This document shows positions 6,969 through 13,947 of a DNA stretch of 13,947 nucleotides, piece by piece. Position numbers and translations under genes: made by a program. Each line of letters starts with the position of its first letter. The first letter of the stretch is position 1. This DNA comes from Stephanodiscus triporus (taxonomy: Eukaryota > Bacillariophyta > Thalassiosirophyceae > Thalassiosirales > Thalassiosiraceae), in the NCBI GenBank assembly GCA_036939755.1, contig JALLAZ010000560.1:1-13947 (forward strand), given 5' to 3'. The notes beneath the pieces were generated by a model. That model searched no databases and was not told where the DNA came from. It saw nothing but the letters and a program-made list of their open reading frames with translations.

Positions 6969-8789
6969 CTATGATGTCTGCTCAACTTTGGCATACGCAT
7001 CCAGCAGCGCACGATGAAATACCCCTCCGGCGCTACCCACTATCCCACGGACGTGATCTGGCAACTTGGCCCGACGTCCCGGTCCAGCGCCAATGTCCGA
7101 AAAGTCGATGGGTCGCCCACGCACGTCGGTCATGCGTCCGCCGGCCTCCGTCAGCACCACGTACCCCGCAGCAACGTCCCAGACCCAGTCGACGTACCCC
7201 ACCCTCGGCAGTCGGAGGAAGCACTCCGCGTCACCCCTCGCCAGGAGGCCGTACTTTCCCTGGCCGTCTAACCTCATCGAATTCGCGACGTCTAGCGCGC
7301 CGTCATCGCCCGCGATCAGGGCGTCGGGTCCGTGTAAGACCCGCGCGATTTCCAGCACGGTCCCGTTCGGATCAGAGAATCCTCGTTCCACCCCCAGGCA
7401 GAATTTGGCACGCGACGCGGGCACGGTTGAGCCGTCGTTCGGCGTGACCCGCAGTCGCGTCCACGACGACGACATCGTCGCGGATGCGAATTTCGCCGCG
7501 TCGAGGTCGCGATTCTCGTCGACGTAATCGTCGTCCTCGTCGTGGTCGTTGTCCTCATAGTCGCGCTCGCCGAGGAAGTGCCGTTCCACGTCGCGCAACG
7601 GAATCTCGTAGCATCCAAGTCCCCGCACGGCAAGGAAGAGGCATCCCCTCGACGATGTCGGGAAGAAGGACGTCGATGTCGACTTTCGTCGTCGTGCACT
7701 CGTTTCGCGCTCGATTTCCTCCTCGGACCACCTCCCGTACGCGGGCACGATCGCGGAAAGATCGGAGGACGAGGAAGATGACGATGATGACGACGACGAT
7801 GCCGACGACGAGGGAAGGTTCGGACATCCCAACACGCCCAGGACCGGCACGCCGTCCTCCAAGAGCGCGAGCGCGACGCAGTACTGTCCACCCGCGATCC
7901 TTCCCCGTAGGAATCCCTTGGTCCCGTCGATGGGATCAAGACACCACACCCTCTTCGCCCCATTATTCCCTTCGATCGACTTTGACGACGACGACGACGA
8001 CGACGACGACGCCGGGAGGATCGGATCATCCGCTGATGACGACGATGACGACGACGACGACGACGACGAAGACGACGTCCCCCCCACCGCCCCCCGCCCG
8101 CCGCGATCGACCGCCCTGAGCAATCGATCCACGTCCATCATCGAACGACGATCATCGTCGTTCGATGATGCGCCGCGATTAACCGCGGCCAGCACCGCAT
8201 CCGTCAGTCGCTCGTCCGCGCGCAGCGCGTCACTCCCCTCCTCGGCGACGTACTCGTCGTTCGGGAAACGCCCGAACAGGACGTCCAGCGCCAGGGCCTG
8301 CGATGCGTAGTCGCCGATCGTCACGGGGGACGAGTCCTCCTTCTCCATCGTCATCATCCATGCGGCCGCCGGGTCGAGGCTTTCGCGGTCGTCGTCATCG
8401 TCGACGACGATCCCAGAGGGCTGGACGGAGCGCGCGGCGCGACACGCGAACAGTACCGATAGGACGGCCGCCTCGACGTCGTCGCGTCTGCCGTCGAGGC
8501 CCGCGGGGAGGGGGAGAGGGGGGACGGGAGGAGGAGCGGAGGGGGGAGGCCTACCTCCTCCCCGGACGACCGCGGCCGTATTCGTCGTCGTCGACGACGA
8601 CGAATACGATCGTCGGGACGAGGTCGAGATGTGGGGACGACGACGACGACGCCACGCGACGAGCGGGCCAAGGGAGAACGCCGCCGACGACATCGTCGTC
8701 GTCATCGTCGTCGCGGGGACGGACGACGACCACGACGCGATCGTCGAGGCGGGGAGGCGAAGGAGGAGGAGGAGGGCGGCGCGGGGCAT
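6969..8789 (-). CDS. HAL2: 3'(2'),5'-bisphosphate nucleotidase, HAL2/SAL1 family
   Basis: Hydrolyses 3'-phosphoadenosine 5'-phosphate to AMP and phosphate, removing the by-product of sulfate activation. It belongs to the Mg-dependent, lithium-sensitive phosphatase superfamily of inositol monophosphatase. The single-exon frame gives 606 residues. Visible landmarks: SPVTIGDYASQ (about 154-164), the metal-binding Glu pair in YVAEEGSD (183-184), WCLDPIDGTKGFLRG with DPIDGT at about 285-290, GVLGCPNLP, and WDVAAG at about 537-542. Family members are usually near 350-400 residues; the excess is an N-terminal extension plus three poly-Ser insertions (14, 9 and 12 Ser) and an acidic loop near 412-430. 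The N-terminus (AALLLLLRLPASTIASW) resembles a signal peptide with an aromatic residue after the cleavage point, so plastid import is possible; plant SAL1 is known in plastids and mitochondria. All catalytic blocks are present, so it should be active. Confidence 0.92.
   Translation of the reverse strand: MPRAALLLLLRLPASTIASWSSSVPATTMTTTMSSAAFSLGPLVAWRRRRRPHISTSSRRSYSSSSTTTNTAAVVRGGGRPPPSAPPPVPPLPLPAGLDGRRDDVEAAVLSVLFACRAARSVQPSGIVVDDDDDRESLDPAAAWMMTMEKEDSSPVTIGDYASQALALDVLFGRFPNDEYVAEEGSDALRADERLTDAVLAAVNRGASSNDDDRRSMMDVDRLLRAVDRGGRGAVGGTSSSSSSSSSSSSSSADDPILPASSSSSSSSSKSIEGNNGAKRVWCLDPIDGTKGFLRGRIAGGQYCVALALLEDGVPVLGVLGCPNLPSSSASSSSSSSSSSSSDLSAIVPAYGRWSEEEIERETSARRRKSTSTSFFPTSSRGCLFLAVRGLGCYEIPLRDVERHFLGERDYEDNDHDEDDDYVDENRDLDAAKFASATMSSSWTRLRVTPNDGSTVPASRAKFCLGVERGFSDPNGTVLEIARVLHGPDALIAGDDGALDVANSMRLDGQGKYGLLARGDAECFLRLPRVGYVDWVWDVAAGYVVLTEAGGRMTDVRGRPIDFSDIGAGPGRRAKLPDHVRGIVGSAGGVFHRALLDAYAKVEQTS
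7764..8075 (-). repeat. Three TCG-rich (antisense GAC) tracts coding poly-Ser in HAL2
   Basis: Tracts at 7764-7799 (12 Ser), 7983-8009 (9 Ser) and 8034-8075 (14 Ser) read TCG, with some TCA, TCC and TCT, on the coding strand; the plus strand reads as GAC/GAT repeats. They fall between conserved blocks of the enzyme, on both sides of the DPIDGT region, where loops would tolerate them. Confidence 0.85.
8136..8170. repeat. 35-bp perfect hairpin palindrome inside HAL2
   Basis: The 17-bp arms 8136-8152 and 8154-8170 are exact reverse complements around the single base at 8153. It lies in coding sequence (protein segment ASSNDDDRRSMMD) in a poorly conserved part of the protein. Confidence 0.9.
8578..8607. 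repeat. 30-bp perfect palindrome inside the HAL2 presequence region
   Basis: The sequence GTATTC, GTC repeats, TCGA centre (8591-8594), GAC repeats, GAATAC equals its own reverse complement over 30 bp. It encodes YSSSSTTTN within the N-terminal extension of HAL2. Confidence 0.9.
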
Positions 8790-8883
8790 TTCTCGAGTTT
8801 CCCCTCTTGAAAGTGTAGTTAGCGAGGAGGAGGAGCCAAAAGTCTCGCCGCATTGACGCTCCCGCCGCTTCTGCTCCCGGTTA

Positions 8884-8902
8884 TGTGACTGTCACAGTCA
8901 CA
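8884..8902. promoter_or_regulatory. Perfect 8-bp inverted repeat, possible regulator site
   Basis: TGTGACTG and CAGTCACA flank the 3-nt spacer TCA. The site lies 95 bp upstream of the HAL2 start and 295 bp upstream of the lipase start. A dimeric DNA-binding protein could use it; a role is inferred only from symmetry and position. Confidence 0.4.
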
Positions 8903-8973
8903 CCTCTTTTTTAACGGTGAGAAGTTAACTCCGACATCATTCTGTCGTCATAACACTCTCACATAAAACGCTC

Positions 8974-9099
8974 ATGAAACGCGCTCGGCGCCTGCTGAAA
9001 GCCCCCCAGAAAGGATTGCGACCGAAGATGCTTCAGTCGCGGCCATTCTTCTGCCGGCCCGGCGTCAACTCCTCCAAAGAAGCGGCGACCGACCGGTGA
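8974..9099 (+). CDS. Possible upstream ORF of the lipase gene (41 codons)
   Basis: An ATG-initiated frame of 41 residues (begins MKRARRLLKA) ends 97 bp before the lipase start codon. It is basic and shows no known domain. Its second Met (9028) sits in the loop of the 9018-9040 hairpin. If the lipase transcript starts upstream of 8974, this would be an upstream ORF able to restrain lipase translation. The transcription start is unknown, so it may be simple spacer. Confidence 0.2.
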   Translation: MKRARRLLKAPQKGLRPKMLQSRPFFCRPGVNSSKEAATDR

Positions 9100-9196
9100 C
9101 ATCAGGCCGTGGCTAACATAAGTAGGTTCAGGTTGTGACTAAGTCGCAGATCAAACACCAGATTGATACTACTGGAACCGCGACGACAACAAAAAC

Positions 9197-12100
9197 ATGC
9201 CGGCATTGACGGTGTTCAAGAACTTCAACACGAGGCCGTTCGCCGGGGACGATTTGCAAATCGTTTGCTTCGTCATCGCCGTTTATCGTGCGATCCAGCT
9301 CCTGTGAGTATCTACTACCGCGTTGCAGGTTGGCGGTTCGTTTACTTCGCCACGATCCCGTCATACCTCGAATAAAGATCAGCCATCTCATCTCATTCCA
9401 AATCTTCCCATTGTCGTCGCATCCACATTAATAACAAAAATAATTGCATATCAACATTCATTTTATCGACACACAGCTGTCTCGCGCCCTTACTGGTGAA
9501 TGTATTCGTCAAGCGATTTCAGGGCACCGACCTAAGGATAAACGGATATGGCCCGTGGTGTCCCCAGTTCGAATATTACACCGACGATTATCACTTCGTC
9601 CTGACCGCCGACCAGGATAGGGGGGACGAAGTCACGCGGTCCAGGTTCTCGTCCGCGTTTTTCCTTCTTGCGATATCGTTCGTGGTCCTGGACGCTGCGT
9701 GGATCGTCATGGTGTGGGTCGCGGCGATCGTCGGGACACCGACCCAACCCAACGGCAGGGACGAGCACCAGCGGAGGCTCATCCTGTTCAAGATGTTCTT
9801 CCTGAACTTGTTCCCCATTGCCCTGCTCGTCACCGGAGTCCTCTACGTCGAGGATGTCCGCAGGGATAATTACGGATGCGGCGAGGGTGTGGAACTCGTC
9901 CAGATTTCCCCCGATAACACTTGGCCAGCTGTGCTGTTCAAGATACTGCTGGTGACGTACGCCCTCGAGCTGCTGGTGTTCCCGGCCATCATCGTCAATA
10001 AGATTGTGAGGATCATACGGAGCAATAGAGTGATCCAGCGGAAGTGGTACGCCACAGAGGCCAAGGGGGAGAGGCTGGAGCAGTGCCTGGGAGGGCTGCT
10101 GCAGTGCATATCCGTATGCTGCAGCAATCAGGGGGGGAAGGAGATTAAGAATCGTGGGGAGATGAAAGACTTTGCGAGCAATCTGGTGAGGAAGAGGAGA
10201 AATCCGTGATTTTCGAACCTATTCTTCTGTTTCATGGCTCTCTTATGCTTCTCTTTCTTCTCGACTATTGTTTACTTTTCATCCTTACTCCTTAATTGAC
10301 TCACTTCTTGCGCAGATGGAATTCGCAAACAACGACACGAAGGTTGACGTGACCCTGTCCGACATCTACGTTGGTGGGATGATGCTGGCACGCGTTCAGG
10401 CAGAGCGGCAATTCAACGCCACCATCGAGCTTCAGCGCACAATCAACTCAACTGTCGAGGCAGGGACCCCTGCGTCGGATCAGGCGGAGGAGCAAAGTCC
10501 CTCGACGGATCTCAGGGCTCAGCTGAGCAGCGGGCGGATGACTCGTAGACGTTCCATTCTTACCATTCAAAACGACGATGGAGTGGGATGCATTGTGGTG
10601 CCGAAAACTGTCCTCGCCCCAAGCAACCCCGACGATGTCGAGATCCTCAGAAATGCCGCCCATTATTCAAAATACGCCGAATGCGCGTACTGGTACATAC
10701 GAATGGCACTGGAGGATCTCCTCCCGAAGGACGCGACGAAATTCATTCGGGACTTCTACAATATGTCCCCGATGCCGTGTTTCTCGCTGCAGAATTGCGA
10801 CGTCCCGTACGCTCAACTGTTCTATTCGAATTTTTATAACGGCATAACCGCAACCCCCTACTCCATCTTAGTGGACAACATGGAAAAAAGTGTGGTGATT
10901 GCAGTACGAGGGACGAAGTCGTTGGAGGGTAAGAATATCCAAGCCACCACTGAACAGTTATGGAAAGAGATATTATGGATAACTGACTAACCCATCAACA
11001 TTGTTCATTCTTTTGGTTTTTGACAGACTGGGTGATGGATTTGCAGTATGTGCCCCAGCCTTTGGACAAGGTGGGTGAGCGCTGTGGGTTCGATGGGAAT
11101 GGTCATCACTGTCACAAAGGTGTACTGACGAGATGCAAGTGGATGTACAATGATATCAAAAAGTTAGTTCATTTGGTGAAATGTCTACTTCTGGGATGTG
11201 TGTTTTGTCTTACTCATGCAAATATTTCCAACCTTTGATTATCCAGAAATCGTGTGCTGAAGCACCTGTACTCCAGCAATAGTCCTTACAAAGAGCACAA
11301 CCTCGTGGTTGTAGGGCACAGTCTTGGAGGGGGCTGCGCACAAGTTCTGTCGCTGATGCTTCGCCCTTCCTTTCCGTCGCTTCGTTGCTTTGCATATGAA
11401 CCTCCGGTGAGTAACAGGAAAATTTGCTGCTCCCTTTGCCCTCGCAGATATGTACAATTCAATCTTACGAAAGCCCTCTGCTTGCTTGAACCCTTTAATG
11501 GCAGGGATGTATCTTCGATGATTTGCTGTCAGAGGACTGTAAAAAGTGGATAACTTCGATCGTCAGACACGACGACGTAGGTCAGTGTCATCAAATGGGT
11601 TGTTCAGCATGTTTAACGCTCCTTTGATTTTCGTTTCTTACTAGTTTTTTACTACTAGTACCGAGAGTAACTCAACAGAATCTTGAAGTTCTGCGGGACG
11701 AGTTTTTCGACGTCATCGCTCGCATCAAAGTATCGAAAAGCAGAGCTTTCCACGTAAGTTGAAGGTCGTAATGAATGGGATTCTTGACGTTGTCTGAGCT
11801 CACGAAATTATTCAATTGTTCTAGGACGTGAGAGCTCCTTGCCCCAAAACCCATCTCGCGTCGCGAAATGCCAAGATCTTATGCCCAAAGGGTCAAATAG
11901 ACAGAGATACCACGTTTCATAAGGCGGTGCAAGAATTCAGGAACGAGCGGGCGCGCAAAAATAAGATTGGGGAAATATCCGTCAAGCTGTACATCCCTGG
12001 TCGAATCATTCATCTTGTCGATACCACAGGCGACGAGACGAAGTACGTTGCTTACTGGGCATCGAGGTACGATTTCAACCAAGTAATTATATCGAAGCGC

Positions 12101-12868
12101 ATGTTGCCCGATCACGACATCCCTAGTCTGGTTGGCATTCTCCGGAATCTTAAACTCGATGATGTTCACGACGTTCACACTTGGCAAGAGGATGACGGGG
12201 AGGTGGAAGACGAAGAAGTAGAGATACGCTTGATCATTCCTTTTTCCAACCCTCAAGGAAAGACACCTCTCATTCTCACGATGATCGGCATCGTCGCCTT
12301 CATTTTGGCTATCCTGAGTAACCAAGGTTGCAACTATGTAACGCGATCAACCATTATACAGCCATCTGACGGAGGATCGCCCTACATTGGCAATGGGCTG
12401 AATGTCGGGCTTTGGTCCTACAACCTAAAGCAATGTATACCAGGCGAAATTTGCAACGCATCCGAAACTGGCATTGTTGGAAAATACGAGGACTCACCAT
12501 ACTGCCAACCCATACCCAGCCTTTATTATTCGGGTACTTATTGGAAAAGCGCGAGGGCCTTCGGCTCACTGTCGGTGATATTGGGCTTCGTGGGCATTAC
12601 ACTCGTCTCAGCTGCGACGTGGACCAAACTGAAAACACGATCTTGGTTATTCATATGCACACTCTTCCTCGTCGTGACGTTGTCCCAAGGCCTCCAATTT
12701 TTATTCTTGAAGAGCGATATGTGCAGCGTGTGGTTCGTACCCGAGACTAACGATGTGATAACATCGCAATGCACACTTTCTACTGACGGGGTGAAGGGGG
12801 TTGCTGCTACGGTGCTTTGGTTCATCATTGCAGCTGGTTGTTCTCATATGTCAAGACGGGCTAAATGA
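9197..12868 (+). CDS. DAGL: sn1-type diacylglycerol lipase fused to a C-terminal four-TM module, eight exons
   Basis: Membrane lipase expected to cut the sn-1 chain of diacylglycerol, giving 2-monoacylglycerol and a fatty acid. Exons: 9197-9303, 9477-10185, 10316-10928, 11027-11162, 11247-11406, 11505-11580, 11659-11753, 11825-12868; all introns are GT-AG. The joined frame gives 979 residues. About four membrane segments lie in residues 20-215, as in animal DAGL. The lipase_3 domain has AVRGTKSLEDWVMDLQYVPQ (joined across exons 3 and 4), GHSLGGG with Ser547, DDVVPRV with Asp599, and MLPDHD with His729. Ser-Asp spacing (52) equals that of human DAGL-alpha (472, 524) and Asp-His spacing (130) is close to its 126. 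After an acidic linker (about 744-765), residues 780-973 carry four more membrane segments with GCNY, VGLWSY, SARAFG and SQGLQFLF-SDMC, a pattern I associate with diatom four-TM proteins. The start Met gives the expected short N-tail. Catalysis looks intact; the fusion is unusual. Confidence 0.93.
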
Positions 12869-13009
12869 GTTGGTATCTTCTCTGTGATTGGATTATTGCT
12901 GGAGCTGAGGTTATTCAAGCAGAATGATGAGGATGAAGCTGTTTATTCACAGAGGACATCAGAACTGTTTGCTACCCACTCCTTCCTACATCAACATTTA
13001 ATCCGAGTC

Positions 13010-13903
13010 ATGAATCATTCAGCAAAATTGAATGATTTCAGCAAAATTGAACGGATTAGGGTGACTAAGATGCTCAAGGTTGGGGAACTAGTTTCAAGGA
13101 TGGATATTGATTCAGCATCCGTTCTTCTTGGCTTTGTTGAATTGTTAGCAACACTGACCAATATTAAACCAAGAGAGAGGGGGAAGCCGCTGTCATACAA
13201 TAATGTGGTACTGAATTCACAAGTGCATAGTGGAGAGCGTTTGATAAGCAGAGGTCTCCGGCATGCAACTGACCCTGCTACACCGTGCATTCTGGATGGA
13301 AGCATAACACTTGGGCGATATGATGGCGAGATTTGTATTATCGTTGAAAACAAGGTCCACGCTTCTATGAAAAATGAGGAATACCATGTTAAGGTAGCCT
13401 TTACGAAGGATCACTTTGTTGCCGCTGAGTGCAATTGTAAAGCTGGCTGTTCCAATATTCCATCTGCCTCAATCGATTGTTCTGAAATTGGACAAGGGAG
13501 GATCATTTGCTCTCATGGCTTTACAATTCCCGTCGCGCTGAGCCTGATTCTGTACAAAAGTCTTGCCACACACATACTTACAGAGCTATGGACGCGTTTA
13601 ATACAAGAAGACATTGAGGACCTATTTGACAGTGACCGAATATCCATGTTACGAAATAGTATTACTTGCTTGCTGAAGGCAGGAGGTAGGACCAACACCG
13701 TAATCAAAAAGTCACGATCCATTTTACAGTGTTTTCGTTGGAACCGACCAGCCCAAACTACCACCTCTACTGCCAAAACCTCACGATCTGGGACTAGATA
13801 CAGTTGGCTTTACATTTCCCCCCTAAATATTAGTTTAGCTAGGCGGAATTTAGGTGAAACTAAGACACCAACCATGGCGGCCGCCAATAGACTTGTTGTG
13901 TAG
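13010..13903 (+). CDS. SWIM zinc-finger protein, possibly partial
   Basis: From the first in-frame ATG the frame gives 297 residues; it is open upstream as far as the lipase stop codon at 12866, so a non-ATG start or an upstream exon is possible. Residues 125-169 carry YHVKVAF, then C141-N-C143, C147 and C167-S-H169, matching the SWIM pattern CxC...CxH that binds zinc in transposase-related and nuclear proteins. Upstream blocks such as SRGLRHATDP and ENKVHASMKNEEY support real coding. No DDE transposase core is visible. The last 60 or so residues are low in character and the stop lies inside the dispersed repeat, so the true 3' end may be lost or spliced. Base composition is AT-richer than in the lipase, hinting at a mobile or foreign origin. 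Function unknown. Confidence 0.6.
   Translation: MNHSAKLNDFSKIERIRVTKMLKVGELVSRMDIDSASVLLGFVELLATLTNIKPRERGKPLSYNNVVLNSQVHSGERLISRGLRHATDPATPCILDGSITLGRYDGEICIIVENKVHASMKNEEYHVKVAFTKDHFVAAECNCKAGCSNIPSASIDCSEIGQGRIICSHGFTIPVALSLILYKSLATHILTELWTRLIQEDIEDLFDSDRISMLRNSITCLLKAGGRTNTVIKKSRSILQCFRWNRPAQTTTSTAKTSRSGTRYSWLYISPLNISLARRNLGETKTPTMAAANRLVV
13018..13051 (+). repeat. Two-copy direct repeat in the SWIM frame
   Basis: TTCAGCAAAATTGAA occurs at 13018-13032 and 13037-13051, a 19-bp period that changes the reading frame between copies. CAGCAAAATT is also the heart of the 20-bp array at 4943-5096; with so short a string this may be coincidence. Confidence 0.6.
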
Positions 13904-13947
13904 CATGTTGGATGATTGTTGTGTGTGGCGGCGCCGGGGGGGGGGGG
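13887..13947. repeat. Dispersed repeat, copy B, cut by the window end
   Basis: Same order and strand as copy A (5842-5899): ATAGACTTGT, TAGCATGTTGG, TGATTGTTGT, TGTGGCGGC, then a G-run that continues to the last base of the window. The stop codon of the SWIM frame (13901-13903) lies within it. The preceding ACCATGGCGG (13871-13880) is shared with the inverted repeat near copy A. Confidence 0.75.

Larger units (their letters stand above)
8790..9196. promoter_or_regulatory. Divergent promoter region between HAL2 and the diacylglycerol lipase
   Basis: A 407-bp spacer between oppositely transcribed genes. It contains a perfect inverted repeat TGTGACTG / CAGTCACA (8884-8902), a hairpin GCGACCGAAG / CTTCAGTCGC (9018-9040, one mismatch) and a 41-codon frame (8974-9099). 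No strong TATA box was seen for either gene. The TGAC/GTCA half-sites resemble bZIP-type recognition halves, but their spacing is not a standard site. Confidence 0.45.

Noticed and set aside
6944..8818. Plus-strand ORFs over HAL2
   Set aside because: They are Arg/Ser/Thr-rich shadows of the minus-strand enzyme, which has all family motifs.
10268..10990. Separate gene starting at the Met of 10316
   Set aside because: That Met directly follows a CAG acceptor, and phase-0 joining to the upstream exon restores the normal DAGL N-terminal membrane region.
11641..11658. Earlier AG (CTAG at about 11641-11644) as acceptor of lipase exon 7
   Set aside because: It gives an in-frame TAG after three more codons, whereas the AG at 11657-11658 yields the expected DDVVPRV.
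12884..12886. GTG as the start of the SWIM protein
   Set aside because: Nuclear genes rarely start with GTG; the first ATG at 13010 is preferred, with an upstream exon left open.

Overview
The window looks like nuclear DNA of a secondary-plastid alga, most likely a centric diatom. The genes are split by short GT-AG introns (71 to 355 bp). Three predicted proteins begin with ER-signal-like presequences, and one carries a Phe-type plastid-import motif (AF-VVPP). A fourth protein ends in a four-membrane-segment module of a kind I associate with diatoms. The gene-bearing parts are GC-rich and full of GAC/GTC trinucleotide runs. The spaces between them are AT-richer and repeat-laden.

Layout. (1) 133-832, minus: a two-exon gene for a plastid-targeted ribosomal protein bS21. 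(2) 1151-3322, plus, divergent from it: a four-exon gene for a probably plastid-directed protein of unknown function with a very acidic tail. (3) 3323-6968: about 3.6 kb without a convincing intact gene. It holds a small element with imperfect inverted termini, decayed coding fragments, a 50-bp palindrome running into a 20-bp tandem array, and one copy of a dispersed repeat. (4) 6969-8789, minus: a single-exon 3'(2'),5'-bisphosphate nucleotidase (HAL2/SAL1 family) interrupted by poly-Ser tracts. (5) 9197-12868, plus, divergent from HAL2 across a 407-bp spacer: an eight-exon sn1-type diacylglycerol lipase with a complete Ser-Asp-His triad, fused to a C-terminal four-TM module. (6) 13010-13903, plus: an AT-richer reading frame with a SWIM zinc-finger signature. 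It lies in the same frame as the lipase's last exon and runs into a second copy of the dispersed repeat at the window end.

The genes do not form one pathway. bS21 serves plastid translation. The HAL2 enzyme clears phosphoadenosine phosphate from sulfate assimilation, plausibly in an organelle. The lipase makes 2-monoacylglycerol from membrane diacylglycerol. The best candidates for something undescribed are the lipase/four-TM fusion, the acidic-tail protein whose introns each place a stop codon at the splice junction, and the palindrome plus 20-bp array element. No CRISPR array, rRNA or tRNA was recognised.
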